From: Diphasiastrum complanatum
Lineage: Eukaryota > Streptophyta > Lycopodiopsida > Lycopodiales > Lycopodiaceae
DNA: 64,000 bases
Direction: 5' to 3'
Assembly (NCBI GenBank): GCA_029204225.1
Contig: CM055103.1
Location: 4,086,500-4,150,499, forward strand
Under the pieces are notes generated by a model. The model was not told the DNA's origin. It did not search any database and saw only the letters and a program-made list of their open reading frames with translations. Of the stretch, positions 31,873 through 42,480 are shown piece by piece. The number at the start of each line of letters is the position of its first letter. Position 1 is the stretch's first letter. The position numbers were made by a program, and so were the translations under genes.

Positions 31873-33027
31873 TCAAACTAAGCAGTTCAATGTTGGTGTG
31901 AAAGACACCAAAAGAAACAACTCATGGAGAACGTCAGGTGCATCTGTTGCAACCAACTGCCATAGGCAAGTCTCGGGGTCGAAGCGCAAGATCCGAGGGG
32001 GCCTTCCACGGTTGATTAAGTATATTTGCTGCTTGTGCCCGACACATATGAAATACATGGACCCAGATTTGGTCAAAAACTCATCAAATAAGAGGGAAGG
32101 CATGCTGTCTGTGAGCTCCCACTCTGACCTATCCTGCTGGAGCTCCCATACCCTTATGCCCAATGTTTTATACTGCTGCTTCGCAAAACCCCCCACCATG
32201 AACAGACGGCCTCTACACTCCACGAGACATGGGGAGATGAATCGATGCCGCCTAGGAGCAGATATAGTCTCCCAAAGTCCTTGATCCATATTGTATGCAT
32301 AAACGCCATTGCGAGCTTCCCACGTTAGAAAGTAGAGCACGCCATTGGAAACTGCTTGTCCACTTGTGAAATCGTCTTCTGGAATTCCGCTGATCCTCCA
32401 ACAGCTAGTTCTGGAGTCATAGATTTCTGTTTTTAGATTAGAGAAGTCAAATCGATCTGATCTTGCTGGTTTGGTTCTCACTACAATCTGATAAGACAAG
32501 CTGTCTGCCACCATGCCCACTAGGCCTCCATAGAAGTCACACAGCAAAGGAGGCAGCTTCTTCCACTGCTTGATGAGGGGGTTGCACACACACATGCTGG
32601 AGGCTCCATTGGCTTCAGTTAGGTGAAAGCATAACAGCCCACCAGCGCCAGCGACATAGTATAGCTCGGAGGGTAGAAATGAGATAGGAAAATCAAACCA
32701 TTTGTTCTGATCAGGCAGGAAGACAGAGACTGTTCTATAGTAGTTATCTGAGAACATGACCAGCCATGAGTCTTTAAGTGTGGGGATCTGTGCAGAGAGG
32801 CGAATGAAGGTGGGGTTGAGGGGGAGGGTGTTCCAAATCTTGCACACACTGCGGAAGCGGAATAATGTTCGAATTGGGAGGTGGGCGAGGATGCGAGGGT
32901 AGAGATCGGGTGGCAAATTTGCCCACAGTTGAGGATCCATCTCATCAACTTCTTCTTTGTTGCTGCAATAAGATGAGGATGAGGGATGCCCATTTTCAGG
33001 CAATCTCAACCTCTTCCTCTTCTTCAT
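31873..33027 (-). CDS. F-box/kelch-type protein, intact and intronless
   Basis: A 384-codon frame, the only convincing complete host gene here. The F-box lies at about residues 33-76 (LWANLPPDLYPRILAHLPIRTLF, then FRSVCKIWNTL). F-box proteins bind SKP1 through this motif and bring substrates to SCF ubiquitin ligases. Residues about 95-365 form a kelch-like beta-propeller pattern with repeated Gly and Trp positions (VAGAGGLLCF, CNPLIKQWKKLPP, WETISAPRRHRF, VECRGRLFMVGG, CVGHKQQIYLI). This layout fits the plant UFO/At5g15710-like family, which is usually about 400-450 residues and often intronless. Met30 (MDPQLWANLP) is an alternative start that gives a more typical N-terminus. The product presumably acts in nucleus or cytosol; its target cannot be inferred. 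Confidence 0.85.
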   Translation of the reverse strand: MKKRKRLRLPENGHPSSSSYCSNKEEVDEMDPQLWANLPPDLYPRILAHLPIRTLFRFRSVCKIWNTLPLNPTFIRLSAQIPTLKDSWLVMFSDNYYRTVSVFLPDQNKWFDFPISFLPSELYYVAGAGGLLCFHLTEANGASSMCVCNPLIKQWKKLPPLLCDFYGGLVGMVADSLSYQIVVRTKPARSDRFDFSNLKTEIYDSRTSCWRISGIPEDDFTSGQAVSNGVLYFLTWEARNGVYAYNMDQGLWETISAPRRHRFISPCLVECRGRLFMVGGFAKQQYKTLGIRVWELQQDRSEWELTDSMPSLLFDEFLTKSGSMYFICVGHKQQIYLINRGRPPRILRFDPETCLWQLVATDAPDVLHELFLLVSFTPTLNCLV

Positions 33028-33060
33028 TGCTGCACGAGAGAGAGAGAGAGAATGTCAAGG
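33028..33060 (-). promoter_or_regulatory. CT-rich 5' leader of the F-box gene
   Basis: The minus strand reads CTCTCTCTCTCTCTCGTGCAGCA just before the ATG. Pyrimidine repeats of this kind are common in plant core promoters and 5' UTRs. No TATA box could be placed with confidence. Confidence 0.4.
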
Positions 33061-33231
33061 CTTTCTTCCCTTGTGCTCATGCAATTCGGGAGGCAGGAAT
33101 ATGCCCTTTGCTACATTCTATGAAAATTTTGCATCCATCCATTCAAGGTGATGGGGAATATTGGGCACGGCCCCATCACAACATTCCAAAAGCTTTTACC
33201 TCCCAGGTAGAGGTATAGGTTATGGGTGGGG

Positions 33232-33389
33232 TAACTTGAACATGACACCAAGTCTAGGTAGAGAGAGAGAGATTATGGGTGATGCTTGTTGCCGAATCAA
33301 ATGCAGGCCGTAATTTGTGACCTCCTAGGGCGAATCAAATGCAGGCCGTAATGTGACCTCCTAGGGCTAACTTGAACATGACACCAAGT
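33232..33389. repeat. Short direct repeats upstream of the F-box gene
   Basis: The 22-mer cgaatcaaatgcaggccgtaat occurs at 33293 and 33331, each followed by gtgacctcctaggg. The flanking 22-mer taacttgaacatgacaccaagt occurs at 33232 and 33368. The pattern suggests a local duplication, or a small insertion between duplicated flanks, about 200 bases from the gene start. Confidence 0.8.
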
Positions 33390-33626
33390 GCACATAATTA
33401 CAATTTGGTTGACCACAAACCAAGACTGGCTAATCCATTTACATGACAAGATGAACCGCATTTGAATTTGGTTCAGTAAGGAAATCTTCAAACTCACACA
33501 TCCTATTTATAACCCTCACGACATGGAGATTCAGAAGCAAGCAAGTGAAAAAATAATTATTATTCATGTTTTTATTATTAAATATGGGAAAACCATGAAT
33601 GTACAAGAAGTGAATGTACAAGAAGT

Positions 33627-34218
33627 GTCTTTTGAATTGTCATTGCTTATTGGTGAGGATGTAGATGCCATCAAGACTAGATTTCCTTCATCCCCCTCCT
33701 CTTCATGTGCAAGGTTTTCTTGTTCGTTCTCCTCCTCTTGTGCTCTTTACCTCTTGTAGAATTCGGATGCAAAATGCCTCTTTTTTTCACAAAAGAAACA
33801 TTTTAGCCTTGTCTTTGAACTTGATGCTTGATCATCCTTTGTGTCCTCCTTTTCTTGATCCTTCTTGGATCCCTTGGTCTTCTTCTTGCCCTTGAATGAG
33901 AAATTTACTTGCTCATCTCCATCTTGCAATGATAAGGAATCCATCCTTGCTTTTGCATGGAACATCCTACACTCTTCAACCATTAGCACACTATGAAGCT
34001 TATCAATTGATGGAAAAGTGTCTTGGATGGCAAAAATTTGAACCAAATTGGATAACTCATCTCCTAAGCCATTGAGAATCACTTGTACAAGCTCATTATC
34101 TAGAATCTTCTCTCCAATAGAAACTAATTCTTTGTTGAGAGACTTGATCCTAAGCACATACTCTTGTGCACTTTCATCATTCATATGTAGCTTTTAAAGA
34201 ATGCCAAGAATTTGTACA
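33627..34218 (-). pseudogene. Element H gag fragment
   Basis: The open frame 34184-33747 carries DNELVQVILNGLGDELSNLVQ and a knuckle altered to CFFCEKKRHFASEF, with the last Cys lost. Just upstream (34218-34186) a gag-like stretch NSWHSLKATYE in another frame directly abuts it. A deletion of about 25 codons plus a frameshift therefore removed the middle of gag. The true N-terminus is missing. Confidence 0.82.
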
Positions 34219-34663
34219 AGAACATGGCTAAATCTTACTCCTCCATCTTGATAGTTTTTCAGGACCTGTAAATCACTTTTAGAGGTCTTGATCCTAGCAT
34301 TAATTAATTAGATTTTATGACACTAAGTCTAATCTAATCAATGGCATACAAACATTGATGCTTTTCCTAGATCTATCACCAAAAAACTAATCAAGATCAA
34401 TCACTATGAAATTCTTTGGATCTAATAAAAAACGAAATTTATTTTGAGGTAAAGAGCTATGTGAATAGTACGGAATCTGACTCTGATCAAGTTTGGCCCC
34501 CAAATCTCCACCCCTTATATCAATTTCAAGTCGGCCCTCAAATTTTAGTTTTTAGCTCCAAAACTTGCTAAAAATGGATTGTACTTTTGATCAATGATTA
34601 GATAGATGGGACATTATATCCTAAAGATCCATATTCCATGCATCATTCCAAATTTTGAGCTCG

Positions 34664-34675
34664 CTCTGATACCAT
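34664..34675 (-). other. Primer binding site of element H
   Basis: gctctgatacca on the plus strand (TGGTATCAGAGC on the minus strand) abuts the LTR inner end TGTTGAAGTAC at 34676. Confidence 0.9.
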
Positions 34676-35088
34676 GTTGAAGTACATTATTTTGGACCTT
34701 ACTTGAGCCTCTTAATGACTCCCAAGCGGGATTGATTGATTGATTATCACATGAAACTAGATGACAAAAGCTTGATCTAGATAAACAATCGTACACACAT
34801 CAATCAAGAGCACCAAAAGTCATTGATCTACATGAAGATTCAACCCCCACTCCACGTGTGGTACGACTTGCAATACACATGTAATCATAGAAGAAGGTCT
34901 ATAACACTTAGATTTGATTAAAATCACAAAGAACACCTAGCACATAGTGAAAGAACTCAAGATTGCCAAAATGCTCCAAAAAATTCTAAGGCATTACAAT
35001 GGAGAGATTAATTGTAATGATACAAAAGCTCTTCCCCACCTCAAGTTAGGTGAAAGAGTTTTGCCAAGTTGGTGGCTAGGTTGGTTAT

Positions 35089-36285
35089 TGTTACGTCCAT
35101 GTCCAATATGTGGGATTCGGAGTATTTCCTGATATGGATAGCCGGTCACTCCAAGTGTATATGGTTATTGGTTATGCCTCGTCATTCCGGGCTTGGCCTA
35201 TAAAGTATTTAATAATCATATGAGGGCCCATACCTATAATTGGACATAGGAGCAATAGGTGTCTGACTGCTACAATGCAAGAATAGGAGGTTGATAGCTA
35301 ATATAGGCTGCATGGGAATCCTAAGGAGAATATTCTCTCTTTGGAGAGAGAATACATACCATGGAAACTCGCCCATCTCCCTATTGAAAATTCAGTTTTC
35401 TTGAGCCAGGATTCCTCCTCTCTTGCATTCATAGGTTTGGCATGAGGTTTTTTTAGTTAACTTCTTGCTTTTGCTTTTCCCGGATGCATGGTTTGACCAT
35501 GTTGCATGTCTATCAATTAGTTCACTGAGTAATGCACGTCGGTAACCTTGTTGTTGCATTGATTTCATAGTAGTTTGGAAAGGGCTTTTGTGCATTTATG
35601 TGAATGCATGGCTATTCATAACATTTTTATGGTTACATAGCCCGGATCTTTAAAATTGACAAAGAGATTGGAATTGTCATTTTTTAAGAGTATCATGAAC
35701 AAGGTTCGTAGAATTTGGATTTGTAGTGGGTTTCTTTCCTAGTCTAACCTCAATCCAAGATCCAGGCAATCTAGCACCAAGAGCAGAAGTTAGTTGTCAC
35801 GCGAAGGTTCGTTCCCATGAGAGCGATAGCATATTTCAGATTATAGCATGATTGGAGGATTCACATCTAACTCTAACATCCATTAACACTACCAATTAAC
35901 ACTACTCCCTCAATGATGATAGCTTACTCATTCTCTCTCTCCCTTTCTCTCTCACAAAAAGTATAAGAAATAGCAACACCAATAACACTCAGATCCAACA
36001 ATTAGTAAACACAATAAAAGCATGAGAGATGGAGGAAAAGTGATAGAGAGCAAGGACATTCATAAATCCATTTCACAAGAGAACCAATCTGCTTTATTGA
36101 AATGAAGATATGTACATGTGGAGCAAACTCGAGTTTGCCCCTCCTTATAGTGGAGAGGAGGACCCTGGCCTGAAAATCCTATCTATCCATTTCTGCTTCC
36201 CTAGCTATTCAAATTTAAAAAAGAGTGGGCACCATTCAAAATTGGAGGGAACCAATTTGAAAGTAAATTTGAATCCAACCGTCAG
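35089..36285. other. Unassigned, probably LTR-derived non-coding DNA
   Basis: It begins at a sharp break in element H's LTR with tgttacgtccatg, which could be a new LTR start. The part from about 35950 to 36200 has the features of a minus-strand LTR: a cctccttatag segment whose complement reads CTATAAGG, and a nearby gcaaactcgagtttgc palindrome. No paired LTR or coding sequence is seen. Confidence 0.4.
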
Positions 36286-36299
36286 CAACTTGTTTGTCG

Positions 36300-37479
36300 T
36301 CTTTTCAATCATGCGACAAGTGTTGTTGTCGAACAAAACTCAAATGCCTAGATCTGCCATCTTGGAGACAAATAGCAGATCTTTTCTAGTGAGGGCACAT
36401 AGAGTGCTCTTGGCAGCTCTGCTTGGCCTGACAGTGTTCATAGCTGTAGAGTGCCAATGCCTTTGAGATCATGTCTGCTTCCATCACCTAGAATCACTAC
36501 TCTGTTATTTTTGAGCTCTCTGAAGTCGATCAAGATCTTCTTGTTGCAGGTTATGTGAGATGTTGCTCCTGAATCAATGACTACATCGTAGTCATGTTCA
36601 GTGTAGCTTGTTGAAGCTTCGTCGAGTATCGTGAAAGCTTCGTCACCTCTGTCAGCATCCTTTGATGACTCTGTAACATTAGCTTTTTCAGCCTTGTTCT
36701 TTCTTTACATATGCAGAATTCCCTTTCTTCTTGCAGTGCATGCAAGGTATTGCTGGATTGAACCAGCATTTGTTGGCCGTATGGCCTGGTTTGTGGTAGT
36801 GATCGCAGGAAGAAGATTGCTAATTCAAGGACTTCATCTTCTCGAATCTTGGCTTGCTTTTGTTTTTCTTCTTTCCTTTCGTGAAGAGAGCCTTCTCTTG
36901 ATCACTTCTTCCCTCTCCTTCGTCTCTCATCAGTCTTTCATCAGCGACAAGACTAACTGCTTTGTCGAATGTCATATCTGGTAAACTCAGTATGAGCATT
37001 CTCAGCGGTTGATAGGACGTCGGTAGAGATTTCATGAAGTACATCAATTATTGTGGTGTTGGGACTTGGTGCTCATGCCCTGATGTAGCGAGTTGAGTGA
37101 AGATCGTTATGATCTTCTCAACATCCTGATCCAGATGGTTGCCATCCCATCGTATGGATTGTAGTTGATTGTGAAGGTGCATGATTGAAGCTGCAGTCCA
37201 TACTTCTACTTTAATTTTTCCATGTTGCATGGCTGCTTTCGTAGTCTTCAATCTGCATGAGTAGATCTTCATTTATGGATGAAACGATGATTGCCATTGC
37301 GCGCTCATCTTTTCTGATCCATTTAGCTCTCCTCGGATCTCCCTCTGGAGGCTGCACCTTTGAGAGCTCCGTCACCAACCAGATGCCTTTGCCCTTCAGA
37401 AGCGTTTTGAGAATTTCCAAGTTCTGTAATTTGCGCCATCATGACTGATTGCTACTCTTGTCTGGATTGTTTTAGCCAT
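36300..37479 (-). pseudogene. Element G gag and protease (frameshifted)
   Basis: The ATG at 37479 starts MAKTIQTRVAISHDGANYRT, then WKFS, where the frame is lost. Gag continues in 37420-37211 (LLKGKGIWLVTE), 37272-37048 and 37047-36820 (LPDMTFDKAVSLVADERL). Next comes a CCHC-like segment (CDHYHKPGHTANKC, near 36815-36770) and the protease site VVIDSGATSHITC (about 36590-36550). A pre-integrase-like LYVPSLEK segment lies near 36390. The blocks are in different frames, so the copy is inactive. Confidence 0.85.
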
Positions 37480-37532
37480 ATTATGTTGTCTAGAAGAATC
37501 ACTGTTGGGATATTAGTAGTGACAATTTGTGT

Positions 37533-37544
37533 GCTCTGATACCA
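37533..37544 (-). other. Primer binding site of element G
   Basis: gctctgatacca on the plus strand abuts the LTR inner end at 37545. Confidence 0.9.
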
Positions 37545-37840
37545 TGTTGCGAAAGCGAGACTGTTTCATTTTCGTCTTCGTCTTCTTAGTTGCAAACGAT
37601 TCTGTGTCTTTGAATTTTCTTTTGCGCGAAAGCTTTTACAAGATCCTAGACACTCGACTACACATCACAGAACACATTTTATTCTAGCAATCAAGACAGA
37701 CAGCATAAGACAAGGAGATGCACGAAAAATAGAGCAACTGTATTATCAGTTTGTTTTTAGAGCGAGATCGTCAGTGTCTCGCTTGTCGACGGAATGACAC
37801 TCTGCTCTTTCGCTGTGTTCTGCTTGTTGGTAGACTTTAG
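37545..37840 (-). repeat. LTR part of element G
   Basis: Reverse complement of 45389-45689 with moderate divergence, including the gacgaagacgaaa motif and the gcgagacactgacgat segment. Similarity fades at about 37840, so the outer part of this LTR is missing or highly diverged. Confidence 0.85.
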
Positions 37841-38334
37841 CAGTGAAATGGAATAGATAGCAAAGTGTAAGAGGCTGAGAGTGGAGGCACCAAGCACAAC
37901 AGCTTAGCAGTGCAACCGGCCCTTATGGGCCATTTATGCGTCATTTTTAAGCAGTTCTGCATTGGCATAATAGCGCGCGGCGATGATTTTTCATCAAAAA
38001 TAGCTTTGAAAAGGGGTATTTTTCCCCACAAATAATGCTCCTACCTCGGTTCTCTCCGAAGGGATAGAATTACTTTTTGCGTCCACGAATCACTTTCTCC
38101 ATGACAAACCCAATGGCCCTTCTCCTCCTTTCTTGCTTTAGCTATGAACGAAAGGAAGAGAGAGTGGTAGATTGTTTTCACCTCTACGCGGCTAGCACGA
38201 CTATCTACGGTCATTGGATACCTCATTGCTTGTAGTACTCTCTAGCATGAAACTTGTGTGGCCCACCTTGTAGGGCTGTCTCCAGTCACGACTTGTAGTA
38301 GTTGCGTTCCCAAGGGAGCATGACCTCACCTTCA
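37841..38334. other. Non-coding stretch
   Basis: No gene seen. A 26-base stretch at 38196-38221 recurs with one mismatch at 40717-40742 in the same orientation, which hints at an unrecognised dispersed repeat. Confidence 0.45.
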
Positions 38335-38639
38335 ACATATTAGCAAGATGTATGGAGATTGAACTTGTGTGAGAGAAGAGAGAAACACCAAGAGAGATGT
38401 TAGATTGGATTTACAATACAAAGGAAATGGTCTCCCTTTATAGCTGAGAGGTAGACCTAATTTTCTACCTCCCTTTACTTTCAAATTCAAATATTTGATG
38501 AAAGCCTTAAAGTCTCTTTATTGCTATCTATTTGATCAAATAACAATGTGATCATTGGGTGACTTACACACGCAAGCCAAATCCCTCTCGCTTATTAACT
38601 AGAATTAGGGTTGCCTTGAGATCCGTGAACCCTCCAACA
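38335..38639 (-). repeat. LTR-like segment, minus orientation
   Basis: On the minus strand it starts TGTTGGAGGGTTC at 38639 and shares its first ~95 bases with 42270-42365 on the plus strand, including the aaccctaa(t/c)tctagttaataag segment. A TATA-like CTATAAAGGG lies at 38443-38434, followed by sequence typical of an LTR transcript start. The inner end near 38335 is uncertain. No coding sequence of the parent element is recognised. Confidence 0.65.
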
Positions 38640-38759
38640 CACCCACAAAATAAGATCTTTTCATTACCAATGGCACTCTATGTTGGATAAGAATTTCTTC
38701 AATTCTTGTATGTGCGTCCTTAGGTAGTCTTTGGTGAAAGAAGGATTGCCTCTCGGGGG

Positions 38760-38960
38760 TCATGGAACACTAGATATTGGGGAGCACACTAGATATGATT
38801 TGCAACAGGCTCTAATAAAATCCTCTCGTATGCCATACCTTTTTCTTTCAGTAATCCAGCAAGAATTCATGGCTATCAAGGTTTTCCTTATAGATTGATG
38901 ATTCTCTCCATCCCTTTGACATGGTGAACATTGAAAATATGGTGCCATTCTTCTACAAGG
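38760..38960 (-). pseudogene. Fragment related to the unknown ORF at 52.3 kb
   Basis: Translated on the minus strand across a frame change, it reads VIPLVEEWHHIFNVHHVKG and then AMNSCWITERKRYGIREDF. These align with IPHVEQWHELFCNCHVD and AINSHWVIGLRKYGIADSF of the 52326-52970 ORF. It is clearly a degenerate relative on the opposite strand. Its nature is unknown; dispersal suggests it belongs to a mobile element. Confidence 0.65.
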
Positions 38961-38969
38961 GGATAACAT

Positions 38970-41290
38970 TATTAGGACTTCTGGATATTTGGATTAATTG
39001 TTGTAACTACCTCATTTGGTGGGTTCATCCATGTCAGAACCGTATTATAGTGCTACTTAGCTTGTTTCTTAGTCATCGGTCATGTTGCCTTCTCTTCTTT
39101 CAACATTATTGCTTTTGGTGATTTTGTCGGCGGTTCATCAGGAATATTTCTGACACCAAATCTTATAGGATCCATATGTCGTAAGATTTCCACATCAATA
39201 AGTTCTGAATTCTCATTGTAAGATAAAACATGACTGACTGAAATCAGGTAATCTTCCATTGGATTCAAAATTGGATCGGCTTAAATCCAAGCTACGTTCA
39301 TCAAACTGATAGAATATGTGAGGGTAGTATCAAGAGCAAGATCTTTTGCTGGAATGATGCTTACTTCTGATCTATCATCATGTCGACACATGTAATTAAT
39401 TGTACAATTAATAGTTGCTAACGCTAGGTTCCAATTAACATTATTAGTTTGAGAATCATAATGGATCCCCAATGTCTTTCTTACTAGATCACAAGTATGA
39501 TCCGTTGTGAAAGAAACAACATCTCCTTTCTGAATAGTTGGCTTGATCATCGAAAGTGAGTGGATCTACTTTGACGGCTTTTTATAAGTTAATTGATTAG
39601 CAAAACAATTCGAAGAGAATTCACCATAATTTTTTTGTTTCAATCTATATTATTTATAAGACACGTGATTTGTGAGTCATTAGGAGTTCATCAATAAAAG
39701 CTGTGGGCATAAAATATAGAAAATTCTTGGTATAGGGTATTTTTCTCAAATGGAAAATAAACTCTAAATTATTGGCTATATCCTAGTGAGCTCATATTGG
39801 ATGACAGAGTTTAACAATACCAAGAATAATCATTGAATTCAGTTTGAACAACATGACTCTGTAAACTCTAGATTTTATTCTAAATGATTGTATAAATTTT
39901 CTTGTAATTGAAAATGGGTTTTGAAAAGTTTTGGTATGCCTTCTATCTTTAATTACCTTTTTGATTGTAGAGTCTGGACAAGTCATAATTTTGTTAAGAA
40001 CCAAGTTGAAGGAATATTCTTAAAATTCAGTAATTTTTCTTGGAATTTGTTTTTTTAAGAATTCCATGACAAACACTTTGTTTTGGCATACCATACTTGT
40101 AGGTACAGTCTGGGTGCCCTTTGTTTGGAGGCTATAGCCTTTCGTTTGGCCAAAATAGGCTTAAGGACAAGAAAATATGGGCCTTTTTAACCTTTGAACT
40201 ATTTTTTTAAGCTGAAGAAAAAATAGGACTCAACATTTATATCAAATTGAAAAATTTTATTGAAGTTGAAGGTTCAAATGACTTGCAAGTCCTCTTCAAA
40301 AAGCCATTCCCAAGCATCCAATGCTCATTTCAGATCCAAGAGCCCATAGCCGTCGTGAGGAGTGATATCGGACACATGGCATCATCCGGTTGGCTAGGAA
40401 GAGGCAGATTCTAAGTCATAGCAAAGATTTTGAAACATCTTTAATCTGCACCGTAAATTCACAACTACTATATTTGGTATTCGTGATCCATAGCACTCCT
40501 CGCCGCTCCAGCGTGGCTCAAAGTGCTACACTCGGCAACTCACCTCCGCATCACGAATACCTAGTCCATAACTCTTTTGTATCTAGTATACATCTTGACA
40601 GATAGAGATTTAACGGTTGGTACAATTGTGTGCACTCACCCCCTTCACTTGGGCCACCAGCACCCTACACGCACTATGAGCCAACAAATGGTTCAACACA
40701 CAATCTGGCCCCCGACCACGACTATCTACGGTTATTGGATACACAATCTACATCAATTTACACCTACAATATGATCTCTGGCTTGAAATCTGAGTTTTCA
40801 CCAGCTCAGACCCTAGCTTGGGGTTTTTAACACTTCACAACTCTTCTTAACTCACATTATTGCTATTTTTCCTGTAAAACCTAAAAAAATCCTAAAATAA
40901 CCCTAAAAGATTAAAAATATTGAACACTTGGATGGAAAACACTTTCATACTCCCGTGAATGGCAGCCGATTATGCAAGTTTTGGCAGTCTGCTCCGCCAG
41001 TTCAGCGAGCATGATCCAAATGATTTTTTATTTTTATTTGTTTTTCAGTTTATTGTTTTCACTACTTAATTGTTAATTGCTTTAAGAAAAGACAGTATGA
41101 AAAAAAAAATAAGAGAAACAAAGAAAAATGAGGAGCATGTAAAAATTACAGCAAATAAGGATCCTAAAACACTTGAAATGATGAGGGAAATAATAGATTA
41201 TGATTTCATAAGATTAGCACAAGTTGAACCATCAAAATCCATCAAAAATCTATGCTTGAACCTCACTAAATGGCCCAAATCCTTGAAGAA
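38970..41290. other. Mostly non-coding; one unrecognised minus-strand frame at 39080-39550
   Basis: A minus-strand frame of about 157 codons (39550-39080) is interrupted by a single stop at 39281-39283. It reads, for example, KGDVVSFTTDHTCDLVRKT and later HMDPIRFGVRNIPDEPPTK. I do not recognise a domain. It has the composition of real protein rather than noise, so it may be a decayed transposon or host gene. A 12-base inverted repeat (ggtattcgtgat) flanks 40473-40562. Confidence 0.4.
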
Positions 41291-41295
41291 GGCTT

Positions 41296-41820
41296 CACAC
41301 GTGTGAAAGTACGGCCTCCCACAGTCTGAGTACTGTACACCAGACCTACATTCAATCCTATAATCATTAGTAATCACAAGTACTCAAACAATTATGAACA
41401 TAGAGAGCAATTGCACCATTATGAGACACAAAAACATGAAATTGCTTGATTGATTTTGGTGAGATATCATCACCTATATATACATGATCCATCACGGTTT
41501 TGGGCAGGTATGAGTAGCCCTAAACCTATCCCTAATGCTAATTTTGGTGGATCTTTCATCCCTACCAAGTTAGGGTTGGAATCTTGGAGATCCCTCAACA
41601 ATGCAAAAATTACCAAAAATAGCTCCTATTTTTTCTCCCTTGTATCTAAGCATAATTTGGACTCATTCCAAAGGTTCTAACACTTAGGTCTACTTGAGAA
41701 CATCCTTATGAATGGAATCCTATGCTATTTGGCACGTGTGACAAGCCACATCATGACCATCTAACTATTTACAAGTCATATGACCAAAACTAGTCAAGCT
41801 AGAATTGTGAATTTTTAACA
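41296..41820 (-). repeat. Degenerate LTR resembling element D's
   Basis: It begins with the CACACGTGTG palindrome (41296-41305) followed by aaagtacggcct, and ends with tagtcaagctagaattgtgaatttttaaca. The end resembles the 3' boundary of D's LTR (gatcaagctagatttgccaattttt). The middle has the same order of short motifs but many changes. No primer site or internal region adjoins, so it is likely an old solo LTR. Confidence 0.5.
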
Positions 41821-42239
41821 GAGCAATAGTCAGAAATATCATCAGATCAGAAAAAATTGAAGAAAAGTATTTTTAGGAGTCAGATCTTTATGGGAAAATG
41901 ACTTGGAAAAATACTTTTTTGGTCATTTTTTGCACAAATAGTGTTTATAATTGTTCGCCGAGTTTTCAAAAGCAAGATCCACTTCAGTTATACCCTTATT
42001 GAGTGTTGATCGCAAGATTATATTATCATGCAGCCATGTTGGGAGGGTCTTGGATATCAAGATTTGTGGCCTGGATAATATCAAATTTGATTGCTAGTGC
42101 CAATAAGTGTTTTTTCTCGCACAAGTACGATTTTAATCTAGAGTGCCTAGAATTTATGGAGAAAGTGCAGTACCACCTCATCAAGGTACAATGCAAGCAT
42201 AACCAAATTTCAAAGTGAGTAATCTTGCAAGGTGTCATG

Positions 42240-42470
42240 GGACCGCCACCAGTTTTGGTGGGGGGTTATTGTTGAAGGGTTTGTGGATCCCAAGACAACC
42301 CTAACTCTAGTTAATAAGTGAGAGAGATTTGGCACCCCTGTGTGTGTAAGTCCAACTCAATGATCATATAGCTATTTGATAATTAGAAAGTCAATTAAAA
42401 TACTTTAGGCCTTTTTGTTGGACTTTTAATATCGCAGGCCTAAATGTCAAGTTAGTGAATAAAATTGGGA
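42240..42470 (+). repeat. Polypurine tract plus truncated LTR, plus orientation
   Basis: ggtggggggttat (42257-42269) is followed by TGTTGAAGGGTTTGTGG, the expected polypurine tract and 3' LTR start. About 95 bases match the inverted LTR at 38639-38545. The LTR is cut at about 42470, where element F's integrase begins. The 42000-42240 segment would be the end of this element's internal region, but no domain is recognised there. Confidence 0.65.
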
Positions 42471-42480
42471 CTTAAAGAAG

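Larger units (their letters stand above)
33627..35088 (-). mobile_element. Ty1/copia fragment H (LTR plus gag)
   Basis: Minus strand: an LTR with its inner end at 34676, primer site 34664-34675, leader, then a partial gag. The LTR resembles D's LTR from 34676 to about 35088 (shared phrases include the gattgcca, ctccaaaa and tcaagttaggtg positions). Homology to D's gag-protease stops at about 33627, before the DSGA protease site, so the rest of the element is gone. The LTR is cut at about 35088 by unrelated sequence. Confidence 0.8.
36290..37840 (-). mobile_element. Ty1/copia fragment G (LTR, gag, protease)
   Basis: Minus strand: LTR part 37840-37545, primer site 37544-37533, gag, zinc knuckle, protease and the start of the GAG-pre-integrase region, ending near 36290. 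Its LTR is the reverse complement of the last 300 bases of element F's LTR (45389-45689). G and F are thus the same family in opposite orientation, and their preserved halves are complementary. Confidence 0.85.

Noticed and set aside
31730-32284. 184-codon plus-strand frame with a Cys-containing C-terminus
   Set aside because: Antisense to the well-supported F-box gene, with no homology of its own.
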